DNA from: Magnetospirillum sulfuroxidans
GTDB lineage: Bacteria > Pseudomonadota > Alphaproteobacteria > Rhodospirillales > Magnetospirillaceae
Reading direction: 5' to 3'
NCBI RefSeq assembly: GCF_018224925.1
Contig: NZ_JAGTUF010000022.1
Location: 1 to 54,355 of the forward strand
Length of the DNA: 54,355 nucleotides
Positions 37,511 through 46,403 of this stretch are shown here, piece by piece. The position numbers and the translations under genes are program-made. Numbering within the stretch: position 1 is the first letter of the stretch; each line of letters opens with the position of its first letter. The notes below the pieces were generated by a model. That model made no database searches. It worked only from the letters and a program-made list of their open reading frames with translations, and was not told the DNA's origin.

Positions 37511-37600
37511 GATGGCAGAACGCTGCCATCACCACACCAGATATAGCAAAGTCCCGATCCTCCGCCCACCTGGGGGTTTCCCAGGGGGCGGAGACGGGAC
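37511..37600 (-). promoter_or_regulatory. Two hairpins in the leuC leader, candidate attenuator
   Basis: Reading toward leuC, a long imperfect hairpin spans 37551-37600 (arms include GTCCCG with CGGGAC and CTCCGCCC with GGGCGGAG). A perfect 8-bp hairpin, GATGGCAG/CTGCCATC with a 4-base loop, lies at 37511-37530, 31 bp before the leuC ATG. TATATC at 37541-37546 on the minus strand could be a -10 box. No leader peptide with leucine codons is visible, so classical leu attenuation is not supported. Confidence 0.5.
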
Positions 37601-37616
37601 AGCAAAACACGGGAAA

Positions 37617-37640
37617 AGCCCCCCGCGAAGCGGAGGGGCC
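37617..37640 (-). terminator. Intrinsic terminator of the ffh-rplS operon
   Basis: On the minus strand GCCCCTCCGC-TTC-GCGGGGGGC forms a strong stem-loop with TTTT just after (37613-37616), 8 bp past the rplS stop. It separates the ribosomal operon from leuC. Confidence 0.85.
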
Positions 37641-37648
37641 TGTCCTTA

Positions 37649-38143
37649 TTACTCGCTGGCGGCCGGAGCCTCGGCGGCGGCGGCTTCGGCCACGGCGGCG
37701 GCCTTGGCGGCGCTCGCCTTCAAGGCTTCGGCCTTGGCGGCGGCGGCGGCTTCACGTTCGCCGGCGCTGACCTTGGCCGAATAGCCGGTGGTCTGCTCGG
37801 CGATACGAGCCGACTTGCCGCGACGATCGCGCAGATAGTACAGCTTGGCGCGACGGACGTCGCCACGACGCAGCACTTCGATGGAAGCGATGTTGGGCGA
37901 ATACAGCGGGAAGATACGCTCGACGCCTTCGCCATAGGAGATTTTGCGGACAACGAACGACGAGTTCAGGCCGTCATTGCGACGGGCGATGACCACGCCT
38001 TCATAAGCCTGGACGCGCTCGCGGTTGCCTTCAACCACCTTGACGTTGACCTTGACGGTATCGCCAGCGGCGAATTCCGGAATGGTCTTGCCTTCGACGA
38101 GCTTGGAGATTTGCTCCTTCTCGAGCTGCTCAATGATGTTCAT
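37649..38143 (-). CDS. rplS: 50S ribosomal protein L19 with Ala-rich tail
   Basis: L19 lies at the 30S-50S interface. The 164-residue product contains the full L19 core ([55 protein letters not shown]). After the core, at about residue 130, a roughly 35-residue Ala/Glu/Lys-rich tail is added. The ATG at 38143 is the family start; upstream extension to 38248 is not coding. It is the last gene of ffh-rpsP-rimM-trmD-rplS and ends at a terminator. Confidence 0.97.
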   Translation of the reverse strand: MNIIEQLEKEQISKLVEGKTIPEFAAGDTVKVNVKVVEGNRERVQAYEGVVIARRNDGLNSSFVVRKISYGEGVERIFPLYSPNIASIEVLRRGDVRRAKLYYLRDRRGKSARIAEQTTGYSAKVSAGEREAAAAAKAEALKASAAKAAAVAEAAAAEAPAASE

Positions 38144-38213
38144 CTCTTCACTTCCTTGTCCTGCGACCACCCCGGGTGGGCGCATTGTTAGACCATGCGT
38201 CGGCCGAGCAACC

Positions 38214-38936
38214 CTAGGGTTTTTCGTTCCGCCGCCGGGCAGAGGCATACCGGTCCCAAAGATCCGGTCGGCGTGTCCGCGTTACATCCTCGGACTGGCG
38301 TTGCCGCCAATCGCGTATCTTTTCGTGGTGACCCGAAAGCAGAATTTCGGGCACCTCCCGCCCGTGCCAATCGGCGGGGCGGGTGTAGTGGGGGTATTCC
38401 AGCAAACCCCACTCGAAACTTTCCTCGGCCAGCGTGTCCTGATTGCCCAGCACCCCAGGCAACAAGCGCACCACCGCGTCCAGCAGAACCAAGGCGGGCA
38501 ATTCACCCCCCGACAACACGAAATCGCCAAGGGATATCTCGACGGCCTCGTTGGCCTCTAAAACCCGTTGGTCGACGCCTTCGAAGCGACCGCACAAGAT
38601 GGTCGCCCCCGGCCCCGCCGCCAGTTCCCGCACCAGCGACTGATCCATCAGCCGCCCGCGCGGGGTCATATACACCAAAGGCCCTGCCCCCCGATTGGCC
38701 TTGATCGCCGCGTCCACAACATCTGGCCGCATGACCATGCCGGCACCGCCGCCAAAGGGGACGTCATCGACGGAACGATGCTTGTCAAACGCATGATCGC
38801 GCATATTGACCGCATCCAACCGCCACGTCCCCTTGGCCAAGGCCCGCCCGGCCAAGGAAAGGCCCAGCGGTCCGGGAAACATCTCGGGGAAGATGGTCAA
38901 CACCGTGGCATGCCACGGATCAGTCCGCTCTTGCAC
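38214..38936 (-). CDS. trmD: tRNA (guanine37-N1)-methyltransferase
   Basis: TrmD methylates G37 of tRNAs and prevents frameshifting. The 240-residue SPOUT-class protein has [18 protein letters not shown] at the start, [16 protein letters not shown], the knot region [20 protein letters not shown] and [20 protein letters not shown]. The start is GTG (38934-38936), 17 bp inside the rimM gene, which gives the shortest frame that contains the family N-terminus. Translation is probably coupled to rimM. A 70-bp gap precedes rplS. Confidence 0.95.
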   Translation of the reverse strand: MQERTDPWHATVLTIFPEMFPGPLGLSLAGRALAKGTWRLDAVNMRDHAFDKHRSVDDVPFGGGAGMVMRPDVVDAAIKANRGAGPLVYMTPRGRLMDQSLVRELAAGPGATILCGRFEGVDQRVLEANEAVEISLGDFVLSGGELPALVLLDAVVRLLPGVLGNQDTLAEESFEWGLLEYPHYTRPADWHGREVPEILLSGHHEKIRDWRQRQSEDVTRTRRPDLWDRYASARRRNEKP

Positions 38937-39471
38937 CCGCGCCCTCTTTCTCTTCGTCCTCGGCGAAGGCCGGGGGATCGACGACCACCTGACGCTTGGC
39001 CATGTCCACCACCGGCACCGCCAGTTTGGTAAACGGGACCATCAGGCTGCCTTGGCCCGGACGGATGATATCCAACAGATCACCCGCGCCGAAATTGGCC
39101 ACACCCTTGACCGTGCCGATCACCTGACCATCCAGCCCCAAGGCCGTCAGGCCAACCAGATCGGAATACAGGAACTCGTCCTCTTCCACTTCCGGCAGGC
39201 GGTCGCGGGACACATAAAGCCCCGTTCCCTTCAACGCCTCGGCCGCGTCGCGATCATCGACCCCGTTCAACGTGGCGAGGACGAAGCCCTTGGCCTCGCC
39301 GGTCACCTTCAGCTTGAACTGGCGCTTCCCCGCCTCGTCCTCGACCGGGCCATAGGCGGCCACGTCAAGGGGATCGGCGGTGAAGCTTTTGACACGGATC
39401 GCGCCGCGAACCCCGTGTGCGCCAACGATGGCGCCGATGCACACGCGAGCCGGGCACACGCGGGCGGTCAT
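38920..39471 (-). CDS. rimM: Ribosome maturation factor RimM
   Basis: RimM binds S19 and helps mature the 30S head. The 183-residue protein has the N-terminal barrel with [20 protein letters not shown] and the PRC-barrel part with [20 protein letters not shown]. The C-terminus ends in an acidic extension ([15 protein letters not shown]). The ATG at 39471 is preferred; a GTG at 39477 directly after the rpsP stop is possible. It overlaps trmD by 17 bp. Confidence 0.95.
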   Translation of the reverse strand: MTARVCPARVCIGAIVGAHGVRGAIRVKSFTADPLDVAAYGPVEDEAGKRQFKLKVTGEAKGFVLATLNGVDDRDAAEALKGTGLYVSRDRLPEVEEDEFLYSDLVGLTALGLDGQVIGTVKGVANFGAGDLLDIIRPGQGSLMVPFTKLAVPVVDMAKRQVVVDPPAFAEDEEKEGAGARAD

Positions 39472-39477
39472 CGTCAC

Positions 39478-39852
39478 TTACTCGGCGGCCGATTCGGCTT
39501 CGGCGGCGGCGGCGGCGGCGCGCTCGGCCTCTTCCTTGGCGCGCTGCTGGGCCTTGGCCTTCGGCAGATTCTTCTTGGTCTGCTCGGCCCGAACCGGAGC
39601 GGCGACCAGGCCCTTATCGGCGAAAACGCGGATCAGACGATCGGTCGGCTGGGCGCCAACGGCCAGCCACTTCTGAATCGCTTCCACGTTCAGCAGGACG
39701 CGTTCGGCGTGATCGGTCGGCAGCAGCGGGTTGTAGGTGCCCACCTTCTCGATGAAACGGCCATCACGGGGGCAACGGGCGTCGGCCACCACGATACGGT
39801 AGAACGGACGCTTCTTGGCGCCACCGCGGGCGAGACGAATCTTCAGAGCCAT
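39478..39852 (-). CDS. rpsP: 30S ribosomal protein S16 with Ala/Glu-rich tail
   Basis: S16 is an assembly protein of the 30S body. The 124-residue product has the core [34 protein letters not shown] and [20 protein letters not shown]. From about residue 90 it adds a tail with [19 protein letters not shown], beyond the usual 80-90-residue S16. It follows ffh by 44 bp and its stop abuts the rimM region. Confidence 0.97.
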   Translation of the reverse strand: MALKIRLARGGAKKRPFYRIVVADARCPRDGRFIEKVGTYNPLLPTDHAERVLLNVEAIQKWLAVGAQPTDRLIRVFADKGLVAAPVRAEQTKKNLPKAKAQQRAKEEAERAAAAAAEAESAAE

Positions 39853-39896
39853 ATCAATTCCCTTTAGCTTACAAACTTGAACGCACCGGCCGCCGC

Positions 39897-41264
39897 TCAG
39901 CGGCCGAACCCTTTCATGCCCGGCGGCATCAAGCCGCCCAGGCCATGTCGCATCAGCCCCTTTTGCCCCAGCTTGCCGACTTTCTTCATGACGTCGGCCA
40001 TCTGCTGGTATTGCTTGAGAAGCTTGTTCACATCCTGCACCGAAGAGCCCGAACCAGCGGCGATACGCTTCTTGCGCGACGCCTTGATCAGGTCGGGATT
40101 CTTCCGCTCGGCCAAGGTCATGGACAAGATGATGGCCTTTTGGCGGCCGACCATCTTGTCGTCGATCTTGGCGTCTTTCAGTTGGTTGGCCATCTTGCCC
40201 AGGCCCGGCAGCATGCCGATGATGCCCTTGAGATCGCCCATCTTTTCGACTTGCTTGAACTGGCTCAGCATATCGTTGAGGTCGAACTTGCCTTTTTCGA
40301 TGCGCTTGGCGAGCTTTTCCGCCTCGTCCTGCTCGATGGTCTCCATGGCCTTTTCGACCAGGGAGACGACATCGCCCATGCCGAGGATACGGCCGGCCAG
40401 ACGGTCAGGGTGGAACGGCTCCAGCGCCTCGAGCTTTTCGCCCAGGCCCAAGAACTTGATCGGGCGGCCGGTGACCGCACGCATGGACAGCGCCGCGCCG
40501 CCGCGGGCATCGCCATCGACACGGGTCAGCACCATGCCGGTGACGCCGACCTTTTCATTGAATTCATGCGCCAGGGTGACAGCGTCCTGGCCGATCATCG
40601 CATCGACGACCAGCAGGGTTTCCACCGGCTTGGCGATGTCGCGCACGGCGGCGACCTCGGCCATCAATTCCTGATCGATATGCAGACGGCCGGCGGTGTC
40701 GAGGATGACGACGTCGTAGCCTTCCTTGCGGCCCATTTCCAGGGCGCGCTTGGTGATGGCCACCGGCATTTCGCCCATGAGAATGGGCAAGGAACCGACT
40801 TCGGCCTGACGGGCCAGGATTTCCAATTGTTGCTGGGCCGCCGGACGATAAACGTCGAGCGAGGCGAGCAGGACCTTTTTCTTGTCCCGCTTCAGCCGCA
40901 CCGCCAGCTTGCCCGAAGTGGTGGTCTTGCCCGAACCCTGCAAGCCGACCATCAAAATAACGGCCGGCGGCACCGCGTTCAGGTTCAGTTCGACACCATC
41001 GGCGCCCAAGGTCTTGATCAGCTCGTCATGGACGATCTTGACCACCATCTGGCCCGGCGTCACCGATTTGATGACGTCCTGACCGACGGCGCGTTCCTTG
41101 ACCCGGCCGATGAAATCCTTGACCACCGACAGGGCGACGTCAGCTTCCAACAGCGCCACGCGGACTTCGCGCAGCGCTTCGGTGACGTCGGCTTCCGACA
41201 GCGCACCGCGACCGGTGAGCTTGTCGAATACTCCTGACAGACGTTGGCTAAGGCTTTCGAACAT
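39897..41264 (-). CDS. ffh: Signal recognition particle protein Ffh
   Basis: Ffh is the SRP54 GTPase that binds signal sequences and the 4.5S RNA and delivers ribosomes to FtsY. The 455-residue protein has the N domain ([20 protein letters not shown]), the G domain with [45 protein letters not shown] and [15 protein letters not shown], and a Met-rich M domain ending [18 protein letters not shown]. The ATG at 41264 is the family start. It heads the ffh-rpsP-rimM-trmD-rplS operon and is divergent from the UDP-xylose synthase gene. Confidence 0.98.
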   Translation of the reverse strand: MFESLSQRLSGVFDKLTGRGALSEADVTEALREVRVALLEADVALSVVKDFIGRVKERAVGQDVIKSVTPGQMVVKIVHDELIKTLGADGVELNLNAVPPAVILMVGLQGSGKTTTSGKLAVRLKRDKKKVLLASLDVYRPAAQQQLEILARQAEVGSLPILMGEMPVAITKRALEMGRKEGYDVVILDTAGRLHIDQELMAEVAAVRDIAKPVETLLVVDAMIGQDAVTLAHEFNEKVGVTGMVLTRVDGDARGGAALSMRAVTGRPIKFLGLGEKLEALEPFHPDRLAGRILGMGDVVSLVEKAMETIEQDEAEKLAKRIEKGKFDLNDMLSQFKQVEKMGDLKGIIGMLPGLGKMANQLKDAKIDDKMVGRQKAIILSMTLAERKNPDLIKASRKKRIAAGSGSSVQDVNKLLKQYQQMADVMKKVGKLGQKGLMRHGLGGLMPPGMKGFGR

Positions 41265-41329
41265 CGATATCCCTAATGATTCGCCCCAAACGAAAACGCG
41301 CCAGTGCGCGTACATTCGCGGACTGACGG

Positions 41330-41405
41330 GTCACCGTGGTGACGGTTTTCTCCAGAAAACTCCGAAGAGGTTGGGTTTTTAGGCCCGATGACGGTGATGA
41401 GTCAA
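41330..41405 (-). promoter_or_regulatory. Candidate ffh operon promoter with two palindromes
   Basis: On the minus strand TTGACT (41405-41400) and TAAAAA (41381-41376) are separated by 18 bases. Downstream lie two palindromes: GTTTTC/GAAAAC (41345-41360, 4-base loop) and GTCACC-GT-GGTGAC (41330-41343). These may be operators or leader hairpins for the ffh operon. The gap is also the upstream region of the divergent gene at 41471. Confidence 0.4.
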
Positions 41406-41470
41406 GCACTCCCTTGCCCCCGGGCGCAATCGGGCCTAAGAACGCATGGTTTTGCATTTCGGGGCCAATC

Positions 41471-42421
41471 ATGAAATATGCACGCAAGCGAGTTCTGGTG
41501 ACCGGTGGCGCAGGCTTCTTGGGTTCGCATCTGTGCGAACGCCTGCTGGCTGACGGCCATGACGTGCTGTGCGTCGACAATTTCTATACCGGCACCAAGG
41601 ACAATATCGCCCACCTGATCGGCAACCCCTATTTCGAACTGATCCGCCACGACGTCACCTTCCCGCTATACCTGGAAGTGGACGAAATCTTCAATCTGGC
41701 CTGCCCGGCCAGCCCGGTGCATTACCAGCGCGATCCGGTGCAGACGACCAAGACCAGCGTCCACGGCGCCATCAATATGCTGGGGCTGGCCAAGCGCATC
41801 GGCGCCAAGATTTTCCAGGCCTCGACCTCGGAAGTCTACGGCGACCCGGAAGTCCATCCGCAGACCGAAGATTATCGCGGCTCGGTCAACCCCATCGGCC
41901 CGCGCGCCTGTTATGACGAAGGCAAGCGTTGCGCCGAAACCTTGTTCTTTGACTACCACCGCCAGCACGGCCTGCGCATTAAGGTGGCGCGCATCTTCAA
42001 TACCTATGGTCCGCGCATGCATCCCGATGACGGACGGGTGGTGTCCAATTTCATCGTCCAGGCGCTGGAAGGCCGCCCCATCACCATTTATGGCGACGGC
42101 AGTCAGACCCGGTCGTTCTGCTTCGTCGACGATCTGATCGAAGGCTTCGTCCGCCTGATGAACAGCCCCGACGACATCACCGGACCGATCAATTTGGGCA
42201 ACCCGCGCGAGATGACCATCCGCCAGTTGGCCGAAGCGGTGATCAACCTCACCGGGGCCAAGTCAGACTTGATCATCAAGCCGCTGCCCGCCGATGATCC
42301 GTTGCAGCGCCAGCCCAATATCGGCAAGGCCCGCGAGATTTTGTCCTGGGAGCCCACCATCGCCCTGGAAGACGGCTTGATTCGCACCATCGATTATTTC
42401 CGTGCCCGCCTGCAAGGCTGA
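41471..42421 (+). CDS. UDP-glucuronate decarboxylase (UDP-xylose synthase)
   Basis: The 316-residue short-chain dehydrogenase converts UDP-glucuronate to UDP-xylose. The N-terminus [20 protein letters not shown] binds [22 protein letters not shown] and [16 protein letters not shown] are hallmarks of UXS, the [14 protein letters not shown] stretch follows, and the catalytic Tyr-X3-Lys is in [10 protein letters not shown]. The ATG at 41471 fits the family length. It points to xylose-containing surface polysaccharide and is the first gene of the polysaccharide and signalling region. A role in UDP-apiose or other sugars is less likely. Confidence 0.92.
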   Translation: MKYARKRVLVTGGAGFLGSHLCERLLADGHDVLCVDNFYTGTKDNIAHLIGNPYFELIRHDVTFPLYLEVDEIFNLACPASPVHYQRDPVQTTKTSVHGAINMLGLAKRIGAKIFQASTSEVYGDPEVHPQTEDYRGSVNPIGPRACYDEGKRCAETLFFDYHRQHGLRIKVARIFNTYGPRMHPDDGRVVSNFIVQALEGRPITIYGDGSQTRSFCFVDDLIEGFVRLMNSPDDITGPINLGNPREMTIRQLAEAVINLTGAKSDLIIKPLPADDPLQRQPNIGKAREILSWEPTIALEDGLIRTIDYFRARLQG

Positions 42422-42511
42422 ACCACTGCGCCGTTGCCTTGGCCGACCTTCACCGATACCATCGACAAAAAGCTGCATGGGCGCATGGCGCGGTAATGGG
42501 GGAGTGACGGT

Positions 42512-45031
42512 TTGACCGGAAAGCACAGCGCTTCGGACACGCTTCCCATCGGCGCGGCCGCCGCCACGCCGGAGCTGCTTTCCGCGCGTTTGACCGGCTT
42601 GACCGCGTCGCTGCCGGGCTTTGGCTTTCTGCGCCGGCTCAATGCCGACGGCACCATTGTTTACGATTGGTTCAGCGACAACATCCGCAACGTCTTGGGC
42701 TTCGCCCCGATGGAAATGGGTGTCAACAGCAACGGTTGTTTACACGTCATCCATTGGGCCGACCGCGACCGTCATCTCGATTCCATCCGCCATTCCGCCG
42801 CCGTCATGGCCGTGTGCACCGAAGAATTCCGCGCCATCACCCGCGATGGCCAGGTGCGTTGGCTGCGCGGCGCCTCGACTCCGCGGCTGGACCAGGGGCA
42901 GGTGGTCTGGGACGGGGTGCTGATCGACATCACCGACGGCCGCCGGGCGGAATTCCGCCTGGACATGCTGATGGAACATGCCGCCGATTCCATCTTGATT
43001 TTGGACGAAGCCGGCATCATCGACAGCGCCAACACCGCCGCCGAATTGCTGTTCGGCTGGCCGGCGGCGGAACTGGCCGGGAAATCCCTTGGCGCATTGC
43101 TTGATCACGCCGACCCGACGCCGCAATTGCTGGCCAACAGCAGCAATGGCGGACCGCACGAATTTCAGGGCATGCGCAAGAACGGCGAGCGCTTTCCCTT
43201 GGAATTGTCCACCAGCGAAGTGCGCATGGAAGGCCACCGCCTGTTCGTCGGCATCGGCCGCGACATCACCCAGCGCAAGGCGACGGAAAATGCCTTGCTG
43301 GAAAGCGAACAGCGCCTGCGCGCCATCGCCGGCAACATGCCCGGCATGGTGTTCCAGCGCATTTTGCAACCCGACGGCACCTTGCGCTTTTCCTATGTCA
43401 GCGAGGGATGCCGCATCTTCCTGGGGGTCGAGCCGGAAGAATTGATAGCCGAGCCTGAGCTGTTCCTGCATTGCATGACCGTTGATGAGCAAAAACTGTT
43501 CCTGGCGGCCCTGGCCCGTTCGGCCGAGACGCTGGAGCCGCTGGACGAGGAAATGGCCGTCTTTGGCGCCGGCCGCCGCCGCCGCTGGTTGCGCGGCCAG
43601 TCGCGCCCGAACCGCCGCGCCAATGGCGACGTGGTCTGGGATGGCGTCATGCTGGACGTCACCGAAAGAAAGACCGCCGAACAGCGACTGTCCTTTCTTG
43701 CCTATTACGACCCCTTGACCCGGCTCCCCAATCGGACCGCGTTTTTAGAGCGCTTTATCGCCGCGCGCGAAACCGCCGCCCGCTCACATCAATTGCTGGC
43801 GGTCCTGTCCTTGGGCATCGACCGCTTCGGCATCATCAACGCCACCATGGGACATTCGGTCGGCGATCAGGTGCTGACCGCCGCCGCCGATATCGTTCAG
43901 GCCGGACTGGGCCGCAACGATGTCATGTCCCGCGCTTCCGGCGACCGCTTTCTTGTCTTGCTGGCCGGCCACACCTCGCGCCGGGAACTGACCGAAGCCG
44001 TCGAACGCATCCACGCCTTGGCCCAATCCGCGGTTTTCGTCGCCGGCGACGAATTCGAAGTCTCAACCTCGGTCGGCGTCGCCTTGTTCCCGCGTGATGG
44101 CGAAGACGCCGAAACCCTGATCAAGAATGCCGAGGCGGCGCTGCAACGGGCCAAGAGCCAAGGCCCCGCCACCCTGCAATTCTTCACCAAGGAAATGAGC
44201 GCGCGGGCCAGTAAGACCCTGTCGCTGCAAAACAAGCTGCGGCGCGGCCTGGAACATGGCGAATTCATCCCCTATTACCAGCCACAGGTGGATTTGCTGA
44301 CCGGCATCGTTGTCGGCATGGAAGCCCTGGTGCGCTGGAACAACCCGGAACTGGGCATGGTCGCCCCGGGTGAATTCATTCCTGTCGCCGAGGAATCGGG
44401 GCTGATCGACGGCATCTGCGAATCCATGCTCAGCCAGTGCGCCCGCCAGAACAAACAATGGCAGGATGCCGGCTATGCCCCGATCCCGGTGGCGGTCAAC
44501 GTGTCGGGGCGCCAATTTCAGTATGCCCGCCGCCTGATTACCGCGCTGGAAACCAGTTTGAGCGATTCCGGCCTGGATCCCCGTTATCTGGAGATCGAGC
44601 TGACCGAAAGCTCGGCCATGCGTGACGCCGACAGCGCCATCGCCGTGGTCCAAACCCTAAAGGATATGGGGATTTCCTGCGCCATCGACGATTTCGGCAC
44701 CGGCTATTCGTCACTATCGGTATTGAAGCGCTTCCCCATCAGCAAGCTGAAGATCGATCGCTCTTTCGTCATGGACGTCATCACCGACCCCAATGACGCC
44801 GCCATCGTCGACGCCATCGTCGCCATGGCCAAGGCGCTGAAGATGAAAGTCATCGCCGAAGGGGTCGAACACACCCAACACCTTGATTTTCTTCGTGCTT
44901 TGGGCTGCGATCAGATGCAGGGCTATCTGTTCTCGCGCCCCCTCGCCGCGACTGAAATGGGGCATTTGCTGGCCGAGGGCAAGCGTTTGCGCTTTGGCCC
45001 CGCCGGACGCGCCGCCTCTCGCCGCCCCTAA
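42512..45031 (+). CDS. Multi-PAS, degenerate GGDEF and EAL c-di-GMP phosphodiesterase
   Basis: The 839-residue soluble protein has three PAS-type domains (about 30-145, 150-255 and 265-388), a GGDEF-like domain whose signature is RASGDRF (474-480) and so inactive as a cyclase, and an EAL domain (about 575-830). EAL residues are intact: EALVR (604-608), NVSG, ELTES, DDFGTG (726-731), the lysine in KLKIDR and EGVEH. A c-di-GMP phosphodiesterase under PAS control is likely. The start is TTG at 42512 with GGGGGAG seven bases upstream; no ATG alternative fits. The signal it senses is unknown. Confidence 0.9.
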   Translation: MTGKHSASDTLPIGAAAATPELLSARLTGLTASLPGFGFLRRLNADGTIVYDWFSDNIRNVLGFAPMEMGVNSNGCLHVIHWADRDRHLDSIRHSAAVMAVCTEEFRAITRDGQVRWLRGASTPRLDQGQVVWDGVLIDITDGRRAEFRLDMLMEHAADSILILDEAGIIDSANTAAELLFGWPAAELAGKSLGALLDHADPTPQLLANSSNGGPHEFQGMRKNGERFPLELSTSEVRMEGHRLFVGIGRDITQRKATENALLESEQRLRAIAGNMPGMVFQRILQPDGTLRFSYVSEGCRIFLGVEPEELIAEPELFLHCMTVDEQKLFLAALARSAETLEPLDEEMAVFGAGRRRRWLRGQSRPNRRANGDVVWDGVMLDVTERKTAEQRLSFLAYYDPLTRLPNRTAFLERFIAARETAARSHQLLAVLSLGIDRFGIINATMGHSVGDQVLTAAADIVQAGLGRNDVMSRASGDRFLVLLAGHTSRRELTEAVERIHALAQSAVFVAGDEFEVSTSVGVALFPRDGEDAETLIKNAEAALQRAKSQGPATLQFFTKEMSARASKTLSLQNKLRRGLEHGEFIPYYQPQVDLLTGIVVGMEALVRWNNPELGMVAPGEFIPVAEESGLIDGICESMLSQCARQNKQWQDAGYAPIPVAVNVSGRQFQYARRLITALETSLSDSGLDPRYLEIELTESSAMRDADSAIAVVQTLKDMGISCAIDDFGTGYSSLSVLKRFPISKLKIDRSFVMDVITDPNDAAIVDAIVAMAKALKMKVIAEGVEHTQHLDFLRALGCDQMQGYLFSRPLAATEMGHLLAEGKRLRFGPAGRAASRRP

Positions 45032-45134
45032 ATCTACAAAAGAAGTTGCTGCATCCACATTTGCAGTTGACGCCGGACCGTCCCACCGCCTATTCGTTTC
45101 GTCACTGTAAGGGATAGAGGAAACTCCTCCGGTC

Positions 45135-45857
45135 ATGGACGGCACCAAACAAGAACAAAACCCTTCCCGCTTGGCCGGGACGGTCAAGCATTCCTATACC
45201 ATCGCCTGCTCCAGTCATTTCCGCGACGCCATCGAGGCCTTGGCGACTCGGCGGCACGTCAATGTCGGCGATATCGCCCGCTCGGTCTTGCTGGTGATGC
45301 CGCCGGCCAGCATCGCCGCCTTCGCCGATCCCGGCGATCCGCAAGCCGACGACCGCGAAACAGTGATCTTGAAATCCGGTCCGTCGCAGGGCCGGCCATG
45401 GCGACGCAAACCCCGTTTGCAGGTGCGCATGGTTCCCGGCTTCGACGCCGTCACCATTCGCCGCGCCTTGGGCTTGGCCCTGGTTCTTGATCGCGGCGAA
45501 CTGACCTTGAAGCTGGAAGACCCCAACGCCCCCCCACCGCCGCCGCCACCGCCGGAACCCGAGCCGGAAGCGATAGTTCCGGCCCCGGACCATCACGCCT
45601 TGGCGGCGGTGAACGAGGAATTGGTGCGCCTGCAAGCCATCGTCAACGTCCTCGCCTTCGACCCCTTGCCCGATGGCGTCACCTCGCGGGCCGAGGCCTT
45701 GCATGTGCTCGGCTTCCCCCCCACCGCCCGACCCGACCGCCGCATGGTGCGGGCCCGCTTCCGCATGCTGGCCACCATCCACCACCCGGACAGCAATTAC
45801 GGCAGCCACGGCCGCATGAGCCAGCTGAACCAAGCCATGGAATTCCTCAAGGAGTAA
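45135..45857 (+). CDS. J-domain protein with a novel N-terminal region
   Basis: The 240-residue protein ends in a short J-like domain (about 190-240) with the Hsp70-stimulating HPD at 217-219 (MLATIHHPDSNYG). Residues about 15-60 contain FRDAIEALATRRHVNVGDIA, which resembles a ribbon-helix-helix DNA-binding fold by eye. The middle has a poly-Pro linker (about 132-150, PPPPPPPPEPEPEA). J-domain proteins recruit DnaK to a bound client or place, so this may bring DnaK to DNA or to a partner. The start ATG at 45135 is clear. It precedes gmhB by three bases and may be cotranscribed. Confidence 0.75.
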   Translation: MDGTKQEQNPSRLAGTVKHSYTIACSSHFRDAIEALATRRHVNVGDIARSVLLVMPPASIAAFADPGDPQADDRETVILKSGPSQGRPWRRKPRLQVRMVPGFDAVTIRRALGLALVLDRGELTLKLEDPNAPPPPPPPPEPEPEAIVPAPDHHALAAVNEELVRLQAIVNVLAFDPLPDGVTSRAEALHVLGFPPTARPDRRMVRARFRMLATIHHPDSNYGSHGRMSQLNQAMEFLKE

Positions 45858-45860
45858 AGT

Positions 45861-46403
45861 GTGTCGCACTCTCGCCGCTTCGTCCTGATCGACCGCGATG
45901 GCACCATCAACGTGGAAAAGCATTACCTGTCCGCGCCGGAACAGATCGTCCTGATCCCCGGCGTTGCCGCCGCCCTGCGCCGCCTGCGTGAGGCCGGTTT
46001 CGGCATCGCAATCATCACCAATCAATCGGGCATCGCCCGCGGCTATTTCGACCTCGCCCGCTTGAACGCCATTCACGCTCGCCTGAACGAATTGTTGGCG
46101 GCGGAAGGGGCAGCCGTGGATGGGATCTATATTTGCCCGCATGGTCCCGACGACGACTGCGCCTGTCGTAAGCCTTTGCCCGGCATGGCCGAACAAGCCA
46201 TGGCCGAGCATGGTTTCGATCCCAAATTATCCACGGTGATCGGCGACAAGGAAGTGGACGTGGAACTGGGCCAAGCCATCGGCGCCGCCACCTTCCTGGT
46301 GCGGACGGGCCACGGCGAAACATACGCCGCCACCAGCAAGGCCGATCACGTCGTCGCCGATCTACCGGCGGCCGTGGCGATAATTTTAGGAGAACCCGCA
46401 TGA
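45861..46403 (+). CDS. gmhB: D-glycero-beta-D-manno-heptose 1,7-bisphosphate 7-phosphatase
   Basis: GmhB removes the 7-phosphate of heptose bisphosphate in the ADP-heptose pathway for lipopolysaccharide core. The 180-residue HAD protein has the motif LIDRDGTI (D11, D13), IITNQSGIARGY, the zinc-binding CPHGPDDDCACRKP and the motif IV IGDKEVDVELG. The start is GTG 45861 with AGGAG six bases upstream. The last bases overlap the methyltransferase gene by four, so the two are coupled. The heptose configuration (beta or alpha) is inferred from family and organism type. Confidence 0.9.
   Translation: MSHSRRFVLIDRDGTINVEKHYLSAPEQIVLIPGVAAALRRLREAGFGIAIITNQSGIARGYFDLARLNAIHARLNELLAAEGAAVDGIYICPHGPDDDCACRKPLPGMAEQAMAEHGFDPKLSTVIGDKEVDVELGQAIGAATFLVRTGHGETYAATSKADHVVADLPAAVAIILGEPA

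Noticed and set aside
37480-37616. A classical leu attenuator with a Leu-rich leader peptide
   Set aside because: The short frame that starts in the hairpin has no run of leucine codons. Only unexplained hairpins are reported.
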